Assembly: GCA_020635905.1 (NCBI GenBank)
Contig: JACJYV010000006.1
Coordinates: forward strand, 372,001 to 436,000
Direction: 5' to 3'
DNA from: Bacteroidia bacterium
GTDB taxonomy: Bacteria; Bacteroidota; Bacteroidia; J057; JADKCL01
Length of the DNA: 64,000 bases
Shown: one piece after another, positions 43,299 to 51,899 of the stretch
Position numbering within the stretch: the stretch's first letter is position 1
How the letters are laid out: each line of letters starts with the position of its first letter
The notes under the pieces: model-generated
The model's input: only the letters and a program-made list of their open reading frames with translations
What the model was told of the DNA's origin: nothing
Databases searched by the model: none
Position numbers and translations under genes: made by a program

Positions 43299-45533
43299 TT
43301 ATTTTAATCCCAGGGCCTTTTCCAAACCATCTGTATGCAATTGCTTAAATTCAGAAATTTCACCCCAGTTTTCGCCATCCACCTGCACATTTCCGCTGGT
43401 GACGTCTCCCAGATACAGCAAGGGCACATTCTGACCTGCCATGGCCAGTTTCAGGGCTTTTTCCTGTCCTTTTTTCACGGTGATCAGGATTCGGCCCCCG
43501 GCTTCGCCGTAAAGGAAAGCATCTTTGCGCAGCGCAGGATTGGTTTTCAGGGTAAAGCCCAGGTTTCGATGAAAACCACTTTCCATCATGGCCACGATCA
43601 GGCCGCCTTCTGAAAGGTCGTGGGCGGATTGAATGGCCCCATTTTTCAGCAGGTTGCGCATGCAATGGTACAAATTATACTCCTCATCCAGATTGAAATA
43701 CGGCGCTGGACTGTACTTCACATTGTGGTAGCGATAGAGGTATTCTGAGCAGGCAATGTCATTGGGTTGAACCCCCAGCAGGTATATCTGGTCGCCTGCG
43801 GCCTTGAAATCAAGGGTCATGCGGGATTTCTCCACGTCATCCACCAGGCCCACCATGCCAATGGTTGGGGTGGGATAGACAGGTCCGTCGTAAGACGACT
43901 GGTTGTAAAAGCTCACGTTTCCGCCCGTGACGGGGGTTCCAAACTTTTCGCAGGCATCTTTCATGCCCAGAATGGCGTTGGCAAACTGCCAGTAAACTTC
44001 AGGGTTGTAGGGGTTCCCAAAATTGAGGCAGTTGGTCACTCCCAGGGGAATTCCACCCGAGCAGGTGATGTTGCGAATGGCCTCGCAGACGGCCATGGCG
44101 CATCCTTTTCTGGGGTCAGCGTTTACGTAGCGGGAATTGCAATCCGTGGTCACGGCAATACCTTTGGAGGTACCCAGCACATGCACCACGGCCGCGTCTG
44201 AGGGATAATTGGTAGAAAGATTGGCCCGACCCACCATGGAATCGTACTGGGTGGTGATCCAGTGTTTGTTGGCAATAGAGGGCAATTCCAGCAGGAATCT
44301 GGCAACGGCAGGATGATTATTGGGCTGAGGCGTCGTATCTGAATCGAACCTGGCAATTTTTCCCAGATAGGTTGGCTCCTGCATCTCACGGGTGTAAACG
44401 GGGGCGCCGCCACCCAAAACCAGGGTTTCCGCGGGAACTTTACCCACAGATTCACCTTCCACGAAGTACTCAATAATACCCGTGCCATTCACCACCCCAA
44501 TCTGGGCGCAGTTGAGGTCCCATTTGGCAAAAATATCCAGAATTTCCTGTTCACGGCCTTTTTCCGCCACGATCAGCATGCGTTCCTGGCTTTCAGAAAG
44601 CAGAATTTCAAAGGGCTTCATGCCCGGCTCGCGGGTGGGAACTTTGTCCAGCCACACTTCCATGCCAGAGCCGCCTTTTTCAGACATTTCGCTGGTGGAG
44701 CAGGTGATCCCCGCAGCACCCATGTCCTGTATGCCCACCACGGCGCCCGTCTGAATGGCTTCCAGGGTGGCTTCCAGCAATAATTTTTCGGTAAAAGGAT
44801 CGCCCACCTGCACGGAAGGCAGGTCTTTGTGGCTGTCTTCGTGAATATCTTCAGAGGCGAAAGTCGCCCCGTGAATGCCGTCGCGGCCGGTCGAAGAACC
44901 CACAATATAAACTGGGTTTCCGTTGCCTTTGGCCACCGCAGAAGCCGTTTGGTTGTGCTTCACAATGCCCACAGACATGGCATTCACCAGGGGATTGGTG
45001 TTGTAGCATTCATCGAAATAGACTTCCCCGGCCACGGTAGGCACGCCGAAGGCGTTGCCGTAATCGCCAATGCCTTTGACCACGCCTTTGAGCAGGTGGC
45101 GGGTTTTGGGCAGGCTGGGATCGCCAAAACGGAGGGAATTAAGGGAAGCAATGGGGCGGGCACCCATGGTGAAAATGTCCCGCTGAATTCCTCCCACGCC
45201 CGTAGCGGCACCCTGATAAGGCTCAATCGCGGAAGGGTGGTTGTGGGATTCGATTTTGAAACAAACCGCCAGTCCATCGCCAATGTCCATGAGGCCAGCA
45301 TTTTCTTCTCCCGCGCCAGCCAGCACATGGGGACCTTCTTTGGGCAGCTTTTTCAGCCACAGGATCGAATTTTTGTAGGAGCAATGCTCGCTCCACATGA
45401 CAGAATAGACGCTGAGCTCGGTGAAATTGGGCTTGCGGCCCAGAATTCCGCAGATCTTGTCAAATTCTTCGGGCAATAATCCCAGCTTTTTTGCTGTTTC
45501 AAGGCCAACTTCCTGGATTTCCGTTTTGCTCAT
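43299..45533 (-). CDS. purL: Phosphoribosylformylglycinamidine synthase subunit PurL
   Basis: A 744-residue PurL of the small (three-subunit PurSQL) type, which converts FGAR to FGAM in purine synthesis using ATP and ammonia from PurQ. Signatures: SVMWSEHCSYKNS near residue 45 (catalytic His), ESHNHPSAIEPYQGAATGVGG at ~95 (split ATP site), GGSGMEVWLD at ~290, and SSYDGPVYPTPTIGMVG further on. PurS and PurQ are not encoded nearby. The length is normal for PurL, so there is no fusion. The ATG is 84 bp from the CTCTAAAAA element upstream. Confidence 0.95.
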   Translation of the reverse strand: MSKTEIQEVGLETAKKLGLLPEEFDKICGILGRKPNFTELSVYSVMWSEHCSYKNSILWLKKLPKEGPHVLAGAGEENAGLMDIGDGLAVCFKIESHNHPSAIEPYQGAATGVGGIQRDIFTMGARPIASLNSLRFGDPSLPKTRHLLKGVVKGIGDYGNAFGVPTVAGEVYFDECYNTNPLVNAMSVGIVKHNQTASAVAKGNGNPVYIVGSSTGRDGIHGATFASEDIHEDSHKDLPSVQVGDPFTEKLLLEATLEAIQTGAVVGIQDMGAAGITCSTSEMSEKGGSGMEVWLDKVPTREPGMKPFEILLSESQERMLIVAEKGREQEILDIFAKWDLNCAQIGVVNGTGIIEYFVEGESVGKVPAETLVLGGGAPVYTREMQEPTYLGKIARFDSDTTPQPNNHPAVARFLLELPSIANKHWITTQYDSMVGRANLSTNYPSDAAVVHVLGTSKGIAVTTDCNSRYVNADPRKGCAMAVCEAIRNITCSGGIPLGVTNCLNFGNPYNPEVYWQFANAILGMKDACEKFGTPVTGGNVSFYNQSSYDGPVYPTPTIGMVGLVDDVEKSRMTLDFKAAGDQIYLLGVQPNDIACSEYLYRYHNVKYSPAPYFNLDEEYNLYHCMRNLLKNGAIQSAHDLSEGGLIVAMMESGFHRNLGFTLKTNPALRKDAFLYGEAGGRILITVKKGQEKALKLAMAGQNVPLLYLGDVTSGNVQVDGENWGEISEFKQLHTDGLEKALGLK

Positions 45534-45618
45534 GGATTCAATTTTGGGGCTGAAAGATGGCGCAAAATTAAGTAAAAAAGAGAGCAGGACAAGCGAGTAC
45601 AGATCAATTGTAGATAAG

Positions 45619-45737
45619 TGAACCTCTAAAAACTTTGAAGCTCTTCGTTGGACTTGTTTCAGAAATGTTCATTTACCTTGTTAAACTGCGCTTTCTTCAA
45701 CTGCGCCCGCCTGGATCTTCTATTTTTTAGAGGTTCC
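45619..45737. repeat. CTCTAAAAA element, full copy (c)
   Basis: A 119-bp element bounded by inverted ends GAACCTCTAAAAA and TTTTTTAGAGGTTCC. Read in reverse it aligns with the 131-bp copy at 53.3 kb over both ends and the inner words GGCGGGCGCAGTTGAAGAAA and CAAGTCCAACGAAGAG. No ORF lies inside, as expected for a MITE or REP-like element. It ends just before the HTH/nucleotidyltransferase pair. Confidence 0.7.
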
Positions 45738-45832
45738 TGGAAGTTATTGGAGATGAATTGGAGAGAGAAATCATAGAAAGAAGAAACAGTTTTTTTAATC
45801 AACGTAAAAATTGCATATTGCAAATTGAAATA

Positions 45833-46360
45833 ATGAATAAAATGAATCTGAATAAAGGAATAAAGCCTCAGGATGTAGGGATTCTCCTGTTGATGCTTGC
45901 CTACCCCCAAAAAGAATGGCGACAGGTGGATATTGCCATGGCCTTGGGAATCAGCCAGTCAGAGGTGTCGCATGGATTGGAGCGGGCAGTCTTTTCGCGG
46001 TTGTTGTCCAGCGATAAAAAGACTGTTTTCAAGCCAATTCTGTATGAATTCGTTGTTCACGGCCTGCCCAGAGTATTTCCTGCCAGGCCAGCTTACTCCA
46101 CCCGTGGGGTTCCCACTTCTCATTCCTTTGCCCCCCTTAGTCAGGAAATTCTTTCAGGAGGGCAGGAATATGTGTGGCCAGACCCTGATGGCGAAGTGAT
46201 GGGAGCCGCAATTGAGCCTCTGTTTCCCGGGGCCCCAAAAGCTGCTCTCAATTATCCCAGGTTGCATGAATTGATGGCCCTGGTCGATTCTCAGCGGGTT
46301 GGCAGGGCAAGAGAGGTCAATTTGGGGAGGAAGTTTCTGGAAGAAAGAATCTATGCCTGA
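45833..46360 (+). CDS. Winged-helix protein, putative antitoxin of NTase pair
   Basis: About 175 residues from the ATG at 45833 (MNKMNLNKGIKPQDVGIL); an extension of 25 codons upstream is possible. Residues ~15-60 form a helix-turn-helix: KEWRQVDIAMALGISQSEVS with the recognition helix in SQSEVSHGLERAV. The remainder contains TRGVPTSHSFAP, VWPDPDGEVMGAAIEPLFPG and LVDSQRVGRAREVNLG, a conserved C-terminal domain of unknown role. The stop overlaps the start of the nucleotidyltransferase gene (TGATG). Small HTH plus nucleotidyltransferase gene pairs with such coupling behave as toxin-antitoxin or defence modules in other bacteria; here it is inferred. Confidence 0.75.
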   Translation: MNKMNLNKGIKPQDVGILLLMLAYPQKEWRQVDIAMALGISQSEVSHGLERAVFSRLLSSDKKTVFKPILYEFVVHGLPRVFPARPAYSTRGVPTSHSFAPLSQEILSGGQEYVWPDPDGEVMGAAIEPLFPGAPKAALNYPRLHELMALVDSQRVGRAREVNLGRKFLEERIYA

Positions 46361-47049
46361 TGCACGCATTTAATCTCGGACAAATTGAAAAGGTAGCTCT
46401 GGGGCTCGGCGATTTAGGGTTAGAAATGGTATTTCTGGGAGGTGCAGTTATTGGGTTATACCTCAAAAATCCTTTTGTCCTGAATCTGCGGCCAACCAGG
46501 GACATAGACTGCGTGATGGAAATTGCAGCCAGAGTCAACTATTATTCTTTGGAAGAAAAGCTCAGATCAGCAGGTTTCAGGAATGATCTTTCTGAGGATG
46601 CCCCAATTTGCAGGTGGGTTTTCCAGAATATCAAAGTGGATATTATGCCAACGGACCCCTCTATTCTGGGATTTGGCAATGAAAATTATCCCGAATGGAT
46701 CAGACAAAATCAGTCCGTTAATATTTCTGAATCGACAGAAATTAAAATCCTGAAACCTGAATATTATTTTCTGACCAAACTGGCGGCCCTGATGAACAGA
46801 GGACTTAACGATCTGACTATCAGCACAGATTTGGAGGATTTGCTAATTCTAATCTTAGACAGGGAAAGTATAGGAGAGGAAATGAATTCCCTACCCCTGA
46901 AGGAAAAAACTAACCTTGCCTCCTCAATCAGAGAATTAACCAAACACAGGGATTTTGATACTGCACTACTGTACCTTCTCCCTTACGACACCTCTGAGAA
47001 TGTTCAGTCCAGAGTCAAATCCTTCTTCTCCAACCTAACTGCTCAGTGA
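46360..47049 (+). CDS. AbiEii-like nucleotidyltransferase, putative toxin
   Basis: A 229-residue protein of the DNA polymerase beta-like nucleotidyltransferase superfamily. The glycine-rich motif FLGGAVIGLY at ~26-34 and RPTRDIDCVM at ~44-53 (catalytic Asp48 and Asp50) are intact, and a later acidic/helical part KPEYYFLTKLAALMNRGLND-like segment supplies the third Asp region. This matches the 'nucleotidyl transferase AbiEii/AbiGii toxin' group, which modifies tRNA or proteins with nucleotides. It begins on the last base of the HTH gene stop and ends 7 bp into the convergent lipoprotein gene. Activity and target are not established. Confidence 0.78.
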   Translation: MHAFNLGQIEKVALGLGDLGLEMVFLGGAVIGLYLKNPFVLNLRPTRDIDCVMEIAARVNYYSLEEKLRSAGFRNDLSEDAPICRWVFQNIKVDIMPTDPSILGFGNENYPEWIRQNQSVNISESTEIKILKPEYYFLTKLAALMNRGLNDLTISTDLEDLLILILDRESIGEEMNSLPLKEKTNLASSIRELTKHRDFDTALLYLLPYDTSENVQSRVKSFFSNLTAQ

Positions 47050-48005
47050 AATTCGTACACGAATCTTGAGCCCCAGGCAGTACCATCATCCTGGTTGTAC
47101 ATAAACCAGATTTTGTTGCCCCACTCGTCGTATTTGTACTCGTTGGTAAAGTTGTTGGTACTGCAATCACCCGTTTCTGAGTCGCAGGAAAGGGTCTGGT
47201 CGGCGACCACCTCACCATACTGGTTATACTTTCTGATTTCTTTGTAAGAAGGGTTTTTCTCCCCGTACTCGTAAGAAAATACGGTGACCAGATTTCCAGC
47301 TCCATCGTATTTGCGAACTTCTTTGTCCGTTTCTGAGCCATCTTCGCGGTAGCTGTAGCTTTCAATCTGGCGTCCTGCGTCGTCAAACACATATTTCTTC
47401 CAATACTGCATCAGGGGCTCAGTTCCGTCCGTGTATTTCTCCCACTTTTTCTCTTCAATAATCCGCCCCTGCGGGTCGTAAGAAATCTCACGGGTGCGGG
47501 AAAAATCATATTTCCCTTTGGCATCATAATACTTCGTTTCAATCAGCTGGTCGTGGTCGTCGTAGGTCATTTCCTCAGACGCTCCCTCGCCATTGGCCCG
47601 GGACCAGGCAGCTTTAATCTGGCGGCCTTTCTCGTCGTATTTATAGGTGTTTTTGGTCTTGCCATCGTTCATTTCCAGGCAATTTCCCTTCTCATCATTT
47701 TTATAAACGGTAGAGGATTCCAATTCACCTGAACCATAATAATTATAAGAGGAGTATTTCAGTTTGAATCCATTGGCATCATATTCCTCCACATTGAGGA
47801 TCGTGCCTTCCGCATCGTCTGGACTGATTTTGTACTCGGTCATTTTGGCAATTTTCTTGCCTTCAGGACGGGTTCTGTTGGGTTGAACGGTCTCTTCAGG
47901 AGTGGTTTCCTGCTTTTTTTCAGGATCTCCTCCGTTGGAGGATCCGCAGGAAAATACCAGCAAAGAGAGGAGGATTAGCGCGGCAAAGGGCTTCATTTTT
48001 TTCAT
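47043..48005 (-). CDS. Lipoprotein with RHS/YD-like repeats (1)
   Basis: About 320 residues; the start at 48005 gives MKKMKPFAALILLSLLVFSC, a lipoprotein signal (the reading frame continues upstream for 14 codons without sense). The mature part is a run of ~20-residue repeats such as YKYDEKGRQIKAAW, EMTYDDHDQLIETKYY, KYVFDDAGRQIESYSY and RKYDGAGNLVTVFSY, akin to RHS/YD repeats that build beta-rich shells. No toxin domain is attached, so an independent structural or cell-surface role is likely. A related gene lies at 51.9 kb. Its 3' end overlaps the nucleotidyltransferase gene by 7 bp. Confidence 0.82.
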   Translation of the reverse strand: MKKMKPFAALILLSLLVFSCGSSNGGDPEKKQETTPEETVQPNRTRPEGKKIAKMTEYKISPDDAEGTILNVEEYDANGFKLKYSSYNYYGSGELESSTVYKNDEKGNCLEMNDGKTKNTYKYDEKGRQIKAAWSRANGEGASEEMTYDDHDQLIETKYYDAKGKYDFSRTREISYDPQGRIIEEKKWEKYTDGTEPLMQYWKKYVFDDAGRQIESYSYREDGSETDKEVRKYDGAGNLVTVFSYEYGEKNPSYKEIRKYNQYGEVVADQTLSCDSETGDCSTNNFTNEYKYDEWGNKIWFMYNQDDGTAWGSRFVYEFH

Positions 48006-48115
48006 GTCAATTGTCTTTAAAGTCTCATTTCCCAAAGCTGGGACCATGAAAATAATAAAATCAGGTAACAGGGAAAATGACCTTGGTCAAAATTTGCCCA
48101 CAACCCCGGGAAGGA

Positions 48116-49411
48116 TCAATGGGGAATCAGTCCAAACATGAGGAAATAGACGGCCGCGCCAGCAAAATAGCCAGCCAGAGCCAGCAGGCTCATGCGTTTG
48201 AGGTACCAGATAAAATCGATTTTCTCGATACCCATGACGGCCACGCCCGCAGCCGAACCTATGATGAGCACGCTCCCCCCTGTCCCTGCACAATAAGCCA
48301 GGTATTTCCAGAGAGAATGGTCCGTGGGGAAGGCTCCCATGTCGTACATGCCCTGTGCAGCTTTGACCAGCGGCACGTTGTCCACAATGGAAGAAAGCAG
48401 GCCAATGGCGGTCATAATAATATTCTGGTCGCCGACTTTCTGGTTGAGCAGAGTGCTCAACCCGGCCAGTTGGTGAGTGGATTGCAGGGTGGAAACGGCG
48501 AGGAGAATTCCCAGGAAAAACAGCACACTGGGTATATCAATTTTTTCCAGCGCATACGCCGCGGAGACCTTGGCTTTGAACTTGTCTTTTTTATTCTTGT
48601 GCAGCAATTCTGTAACTGCCCAAAGGATGCCCAAACTCAGCATCATTCCCATGTAGGGCGGCAGGTGAAAGAGAATTTTATAGACAGGTACAAAAATCAA
48701 TCCCCCCACACCAAGAAAGAAAACCAGGTTTCTTTCTCCACGGGTGGTTTTGTGTTGACCTTGTTCCTGCACAAGATCAGGCGCCTCCACCTCACCCTTG
48801 AGCATGAAGGTCACAATGATCAAAGGCACCACCAGACTTACCAGCGCGGGCAAAATGAGGTGAGAAATGATATCGCCTGTGGTAATCTGTCCCTCGATCC
48901 AGAGCATGGTGGTGGTTACGTCGCCAATGGGAGACCAGGCGCCGCCACTGTTGGCCGCGATGACGATCATTCCCGCATAAATCAGCCTTTCCTCTCTGGT
49001 TTTGATCAGCTTGGAAAGGAGTGAAACCATCACAATGGAAGTGGTCAGGTTGTCGAGCAGGGCAGAAAGGAAAAAAGTAAGGATGCAAATGATCCAGATG
49101 AGTGAACGCTTGTTTTTGGTTTTGATGCGGCTGGTAATGACTTCAAATCCTCCGTGAATGTCCACCAACTCAACAATGGTCATGGCGCCGATCAGGAAGA
49201 ATAATATCTGGGAAATTTCGGCCAGGTGGTGGCCCAGTTCCTCTTCCACATACTCCATTTTAAATCCCATTCCCTCGGCGCCCACCGCAAACAAAGTCCA
49301 GCAGACAACCCCCGTAACGAGGGCCGAAGCTGCTTTATCTATCTTAAGGGGGTGCTCAAGAGCAATGGCGACATACCCAAGGACAAAAACTAAAACTATC
49401 GCTAAACCCAT
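48116..49411 (-). CDS. nhaD: NhaD-type Na+/H+ antiporter
   Basis: A 431-residue inner-membrane protein with about twelve hydrophobic segments. It starts MGLAIVLVFVLGYVAIALEH, the usual NhaD beginning (ATG). The transport core shows SALLDNLTTSIVMVSLL (helix break with Asp/Asn/Thr) and AANSGGAWSPIGDVTTTMLW, the duplicated signatures of the ArsB/NhaD (IT) superfamily. It exchanges Na+ or Li+ for protons and supports growth at alkaline pH or high salt, fitting a marine or brackish habitat. It stands alone between a lipoprotein gene and glutamate dehydrogenase. Confidence 0.93.
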   Translation of the reverse strand: MGLAIVLVFVLGYVAIALEHPLKIDKAASALVTGVVCWTLFAVGAEGMGFKMEYVEEELGHHLAEISQILFFLIGAMTIVELVDIHGGFEVITSRIKTKNKRSLIWIICILTFFLSALLDNLTTSIVMVSLLSKLIKTREERLIYAGMIVIAANSGGAWSPIGDVTTTMLWIEGQITTGDIISHLILPALVSLVVPLIIVTFMLKGEVEAPDLVQEQGQHKTTRGERNLVFFLGVGGLIFVPVYKILFHLPPYMGMMLSLGILWAVTELLHKNKKDKFKAKVSAAYALEKIDIPSVLFFLGILLAVSTLQSTHQLAGLSTLLNQKVGDQNIIMTAIGLLSSIVDNVPLVKAAQGMYDMGAFPTDHSLWKYLAYCAGTGGSVLIIGSAAGVAVMGIEKIDFIWYLKRMSLLALAGYFAGAAVYFLMFGLIPH

Positions 49412-49454
49412 CGGGTCAATTTTATTAGATTGAAAATAAACTTCTACGGATAAC

Positions 49455-50720
49455 TTAAAGAACCGTTTTAGGTTCGTTAGATTCCTGCATTAATTTCCCA
49501 AGGGCAATTTTCAGACCCGTTTGCCAAAGGCCGACCGGACGTTGATCTTCGCGGTGAATATCCTCCAGTCCGCGCCGCACGGCGGCGGAAACGTCATTGA
49601 AGATATCCTCTTCGGTCAGAGGCCCCATATCGCCCATGAAATAGGCGAAAGCCCTGGCCATGCCGCAATTCGCGATGAAATCGGGAATCACAGACAGGTT
49701 GTCGTCCGCATGGACGCTGGTTTCACCCATGAAAATTTCGGGATCGTCAAAAGGAACATTGGCACCAGATGAAATCACCTCCAGGCCGTTGGCCAGCATG
49801 GCATCCACCTGCTCCGTGGTCACGATGCGGGAAAGAGCGCAGGGCAGGAATACTTCCGCACCCACTTCCCAGATTTTCTCATTGGCTTCGCCAAAGGGAA
49901 TCAGGTGATCAGCTTTCAGCTGATTTCCGTCGCGGGAAAGGAGCAAATGGGTAATTTCTTCAGGTGAAATTCCTTCAGGACGAATGATTCCGCCCGAAAT
50001 GTCAATGATTCCCACAATTTTATAACCTGCCTGCGAAAGGTACCAGGCAGCCGCCCCAGCCACATTGCCAAAGCCCTGCACAATCACCCTTTTTCCGGCC
50101 TCAGATTTATTCCAAATTTTATAAAAATGGCGCACGGCTTCGGCCACACCCCAACCTGTGATCATGTCTGCACAGGTAAAAAAGCCCGGTTCGGGCGTGT
50201 ATTTCAGGTTGTGGAGGGGCAGTGAAACCCCGTCCTGCAGGCGCTTGATGATGCGGGCTGTGCCTGCATCGTCGTATCCAAAATGGCCCACAGCGATTCC
50301 TTCCTGACAATGGCGCAGCCCCAGTTTGCCCGTAATGGGCAGCACCTCGCGGATTTCATCCACATTCACATCCCCGCCTGTGCCATAATAAGTTTTCAGC
50401 ATGGGCAGCAATGCTTTGTACCAGCGTTGCAAAACGCCCTCTTTGCGCGGGTCCTTGGGGTCGAAATTGATCCCAGATTTGCCGCCACCAATCTGGGGGC
50501 CACAAACTGAGAATTTCACTTCCATGGTTTTGGCCAGGGAAACGACCTCATGCAGATTCAGGCCTTTCCGCATCCGGGTGCCACCACCCGCCGCGCCGCC
50601 GCGCAGGGAGTTGATCACCGCCCAACCCTCGGCTTCCGTTTCAGGATCCTTCCAGTTAAAAATTATCTCGGGTTGTTTGTGTTCAAAGGCAGAGATGCGT
50701 GTTTTTAGTTCTTCCTGCAT
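49455..50720 (-). CDS. Glutamate/Leu/Phe/Val dehydrogenase
   Basis: About 421 residues. The reading frame extends 91 codons upstream of the ATG at 50720, but the extension is AT-rich nonsense and the natural start is MQEELKTRISAFEHKQPEI. The catalytic domain has RGGAAGGGTRM and GGGKSGINFDPKDPRKE (substrate and catalytic Lys), and the nucleotide domain has VIVQGFGNVAGAAAWYLSQ (Rossmann motif). Family members deaminate glutamate or branched-chain/aromatic amino acids. Together with ald and the proximity of transporters, a catabolic role is likely, but substrate specificity cannot be called. Confidence 0.85.
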   Translation of the reverse strand: MQEELKTRISAFEHKQPEIIFNWKDPETEAEGWAVINSLRGGAAGGGTRMRKGLNLHEVVSLAKTMEVKFSVCGPQIGGGKSGINFDPKDPRKEGVLQRWYKALLPMLKTYYGTGGDVNVDEIREVLPITGKLGLRHCQEGIAVGHFGYDDAGTARIIKRLQDGVSLPLHNLKYTPEPGFFTCADMITGWGVAEAVRHFYKIWNKSEAGKRVIVQGFGNVAGAAAWYLSQAGYKIVGIIDISGGIIRPEGISPEEITHLLLSRDGNQLKADHLIPFGEANEKIWEVGAEVFLPCALSRIVTTEQVDAMLANGLEVISSGANVPFDDPEIFMGETSVHADDNLSVIPDFIANCGMARAFAYFMGDMGPLTEEDIFNDVSAAVRRGLEDIHREDQRPVGLWQTGLKIALGKLMQESNEPKTVL

Positions 50721-50967
50721 AGCAAAGGGGTTAAAAAACTCGTCAAATCTAAGGAAAATCCCGGATAAAAGGGCCAATCTAAAACGAATCAAAAGGCAAA
50801 AGGCGCGAATGTCGTGCCGAAAAATGAATGAATTTGATGGGTAAAGTATCGCTAAGGCCGCAAAGAAGGTGTTTTCCGCAATTCGTGGGTTGAAGTGAGC
50901 CAAGAGCGCAAAGCCAAAATGAATAAATCCGCCAAGCTTTGGGATCTTTGCCATCGCACCCCACGAA
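50721..50967. other. Intergenic stretch with CGCAAAG-type words
   Basis: Contains CGCTAAGGCCGCAAAG, GAGCGCAAAG and later CTTTGCGCACTCTGCG. These resemble CTTTGCGGCCTTTGCG at 60.15 kb and may be copies of one dispersed repeat. No gene is seen. Confidence 0.4.
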
Positions 50968-51804
50968 ATGCGGACCCAAAAATCTTTGCGCACTCTGCGT
51001 TACCACACGTCCCACCATCCCATTTCCCATCCAAAACAAAAAAATGCAGCTCCTGGCTTTCGAATCAGGGGAATTTTAGCAAAATTGACCTCACAGTTAC
51101 CCTACCCGATTTTGAGCTACTTTCAGGACCTTTTACGCCTCATTTTCCCCCGTGAATGCCCGGCCTGTAAGCGCGAACTTACCCGCCAGGAGGGCGAGGT
51201 CTGCCTGACCTGCCTTACGGACATCCAGGAAAGCGAATTCCACCTTTGTCCCACAGAAAACGAACTTTACCTGCGCTTTGCGGGCCGCATCCCTTTGGAA
51301 GGTGCAGCTGCCTTGTTCTTTTTCGACAAAAAGGGAAAGTTCCAGGCCATCATGCAGGAGATGAAATACCACAATCAACCCCGCATAGGCAGTTTTCTGG
51401 GCGATTATTACGGGGCAAAATTGCAGGGAACGGATTTTGTGAGCGAGGTAGAAAGGATTATTCCCGTACCCCTCCACCCTTCCAAAATGCAAAAACGGGG
51501 CTACAACCAATCCATGGCCATTTGCGAGGGACTTTCCCGCGCCTTGAATCTCCCCGCAGATGACACACTCCTGTTGCGCACCCGCCGCACAGACACCCAG
51601 ACCCGCAAGGACAAGGACGACCGCTGGGCCAATGTGGAAGGAGGATTTGAGTCTCCCCGTCCCGCCAATTACCACCTCCTGATGGTGGACGATATCATTA
51701 CCACAGGCGCCACCCTGGCGGCTGGAATTCAGGCCCTTTATGCCAATCCTCAGCCTCCCAAATCGGTCAGAATACTTTGCCTGGGCATGGCGCGAAAAGA
51801 ATAA
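50968..51804 (+). CDS. ComF-family phosphoribosyltransferase-like protein
   Basis: Up to 278 residues. The only ATG (50968) gives an odd, low-complexity 40-residue leader; TTG codons at about 51085 or 51109 would start just before SYFQDLLRLIFPRECPAC and are more natural. The N-terminus has zinc-ribbon Cys (PRECPACKREL, EVCLTCL). The C-terminal half is a PRTase fold with the PRPP loop LLMVDDIITTGATL and the ARTTRT-like TRRTDTQTRKDKDDR. ComF homologues act in DNA uptake in naturally competent bacteria; some Bacteroidota carry only ComF. The function here is unproven. Confidence 0.85.
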   Translation: MRTQKSLRTLRYHTSHHPISHPKQKNAAPGFRIRGILAKLTSQLPYPILSYFQDLLRLIFPRECPACKRELTRQEGEVCLTCLTDIQESEFHLCPTENELYLRFAGRIPLEGAAALFFFDKKGKFQAIMQEMKYHNQPRIGSFLGDYYGAKLQGTDFVSEVERIIPVPLHPSKMQKRGYNQSMAICEGLSRALNLPADDTLLLRTRRTDTQTRKDKDDRWANVEGGFESPRPANYHLLMVDDIITTGATLAAGIQALYANPQPPKSVRILCLGMARKE

Positions 51805-51899
51805 TTGAGGCGGTTAACCTTCAGCCAAATGCGGGCAAAATTGGCCTTTTCGGCAATTTAACTTAAATTGGAACCCCATTTTTAACCCAACATTCCCAA

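Noticed and set aside
50721..50993. N-terminal extension of glutamate dehydrogenase
   Set aside because: Unlike any dehydrogenase N-terminus and AT-rich; the family start is MQEELKTRI at 50720.
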